This document shows, one piece after another, positions 62,491-63,425 of a stretch of 63,425 bases of DNA. Position 1 is the stretch's first letter; the number at the start of each line of letters is the position of its first letter. Position numbers and translations under genes: made by a program. The stretch comes from Janthinobacterium sp. (GTDB taxonomy: Bacteria > Pseudomonadota > Gammaproteobacteria > Burkholderiales > Burkholderiaceae_D), in the NCBI GenBank assembly GCA_003133225.1, contig PKWL01000150.1:1-63425 (forward strand), read 5' to 3'. The notes under the pieces were generated by a model. That model saw only the letters and a program-made list of their open reading frames with translations, was not told where the DNA came from and made no database searches.

Positions 62491-62993
62491 GCTATTCCCT
62501 TACACGATAAGTGTTTCGGTTGCCGTTGCTTCGTATGGTATAGCACTTTCGGCGTGCGCGTGCTTAGCGGCAATACTTTATTAATCGCAATAGATCACGG
62601 GGAAACTGGCGCCCAAAGCGCCGGCGGATTATTCTTTGCTGGTGTATTGGGCGAAAATCTCATTGGACGGGCCGAGCCACCTGCCGCACTCGAGTCCGCT
62701 ATGGCATTGAGCGATGGCGAACGGGTCGAACATCCTCGTTCATACCGGCGAACAGACCGTCCTGCCGTACGCAGCCAAGGGATTGTGCCCACCACTCGTC
62801 GGGCGTAAAGAAACAACTCAAGCTAAAGCTAGCCCAGCAAACGCCATCGGGTGCGGCAGCTGGGCCTCGGGCCACCGGAAAAAACGCCTGTAGCACCGTG
62901 CCTGGCTACGTTTTCACATCAGCATTTTGCCGCCGCCGCGCGTTAAGTGGAAAGCCCCGCCAATGAAGAGCTTTTCGGGGCGCCAAGGAGCGG
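62491..62993. other. upstream region of the solute-binding gene
   Basis: 503 bases with overlapping open frames but no recognised protein. The SLSCFFTPDEWWAQSL frame near 62800 faintly recalls an IS4 transposase end (FTPDEW), but the match is too short to call. Confidence 0.35.
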
Positions 62994-63206
62994 CTACTTC
63001 TTAAAAAATCCCGCCCGCATGCCACGAATTTCGTCGGGGGCGAAGAATTTCCCACGAACAAGCCGCCGCAGCACGATCGGGCTAGGCGCAAGAGAGCCAC
63101 CTTCTGCCAAGTTGGCGATCTCGAGCAGACGCTCGCGTTCAAACGGGCCTAGTCCATTTTTGGCACACCTACTTTCCGGGCGGCGGTCACCGCCGCCCGG
63201 GTACAC
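62994..63206 (-). CDS. small hypothetical protein
   Basis: 70 codons from a GTG at 63206. The second half looks genuinely coding: LGPFERERLLEIANLAEGGS, SPIVLRRLVRGKFFAPDEIR. The first 15 codons overlap a strong palindrome (63176-63200). It could be the tail of a truncated gene. Family not recognised. Confidence 0.4.
   Translation of the reverse strand: MYPGGGDRRPESRCAKNGLGPFERERLLEIANLAEGGSLAPSPIVLRRLVRGKFFAPDEIRGMRAGFFKK
63176..63200. repeat. perfect GC-rich palindrome
   Basis: CCGGGCGGCGGT and ACCGCCGCCCGG are separated by a single C: a 12-bp perfect stem. No T-run follows on either strand, so it is not a standard terminator. Confidence 0.6.
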
Positions 63207-63344
63207 AACGATCCGGTATTTGCCGAGACCGGCCCGATTAAGTACTCTGCGCTGCAGTAAAGTCCATTTAATTGCGTTCTCGTTTGTAGGTCATGTTAAT
63301 GACCACGATTGCCGGCTTGTCTTGCATAAAACACGCCTTGCGAT

Positions 63345-63425
63345 TCATGCAGCGCTTTTTTTAAAATCCTCTTCCCAATATTCCTCCACATGGCGCACCG
63401 TCAAATCGCGCGCCTCCTCGCCGTG
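63345..63425 (-). CDS. C-terminal end of a gene running off the window
   Basis: Only the last 26 residues are inside the window: ARDLTVRHVEEYWEEDFKKS followed by two Ala and TGA. The amphipathic, acidic tail looks coding, and the gene enters from the right edge. Product unknown. Confidence 0.5.
   Translation of the reverse strand, partial: HGEEARDLTVRHVEEYWEEDFKKSAA

Noticed and set aside
1..63425. CRISPR arrays, tRNA or rRNA genes
   Set aside because: No regularly spaced direct repeats, cloverleaf or rRNA-like stretch was found by reading. A covariance-model scan would be decisive and could not be run.

Overview
The window looks like the chromosome of a betaproteobacterium of the order Burkholderiales, most likely an Oxalobacteraceae relative (Massilia/Duganella/Janthinobacterium type). 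This rests on gene content and general protein similarity recognised by eye, not on a marker gene. No rRNA, tRNA or CRISPR array was seen. The right half is moderately GC-rich with housekeeping-like and signalling genes. The middle left (about 11.9-23.7 kb) is clearly AT-rich and looks acquired.

Layout. (1) 0-9 kb is a mobile-element pile-up. An IS50-like terminal repeat sits at the left edge. A transposition module (zinc-ribbon protein, DDE transposase, AAA+ ATPase, small protein) has its transposase split between the second Asp and the Glu of the DDE triad by a complete RIT element: three overlapping tyrosine recombinase genes between near-perfect 34-bp inverted repeats. An intact IS1595-family element follows. 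(2) 9.2-28.9 kb is a surface-polysaccharide locus read leftwards, with galE facing it from the far end. It encodes an RfaH-type antiterminator, a WecA/WbpL-type initiating transferase, a leader carrying a JUMPstart/ops element, UDP-HexNAc dehydrogenase and epimerase (TviB/WbpO and TviC/WbpP types), a Wzx-like flippase, three GT4 glycosyltransferases, a Wzy-like polymerase, a FemAB/GNAT-like transferase and a deacetylase-fold protein. IS5, IS1595 and IS4 elements or fragments are scattered through it. (3) 29-39 kb holds small exported proteins, DUF3096, a TetR-MFS pair, a SulP anion transporter abutting a ParB-like protein, and several orphan ORFs. (4) 39.3-45.3 kb has dgkA, a heavily frameshifted Wza-type export gene and a large YjbH-PAP2 fusion, i.e. 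a second, partly decayed exopolysaccharide locus. (5) 45.6-47.6 kb is a graveyard of gene fragments. (6) 47.7-63.4 kb has YbjQ, a DUF748/AsmA-like giant, a Crp/Fnr regulator, two coiled-coil GGDEF proteins (one with a degenerate GCDEF site), a periplasmic M3 dipeptidase, and a two-gene unit of an orphan sugar-binding lipoprotein and a Cache-HAMP-GGDEF receptor.

How it may work together (inference). RfaH would load at the ops element and carry RNA polymerase through the long AT-rich glycan operon. The operon would make a repeat unit containing a HexNAc-uronic acid (GalNAcA-type), flipped by Wzx and polymerised by Wzy. The three diguanylate-cyclase-type proteins and the YjbH/Wza region fit a cell that couples extracellular signals, possibly sugars, to matrix production, although the Wza-type gene here is broken.
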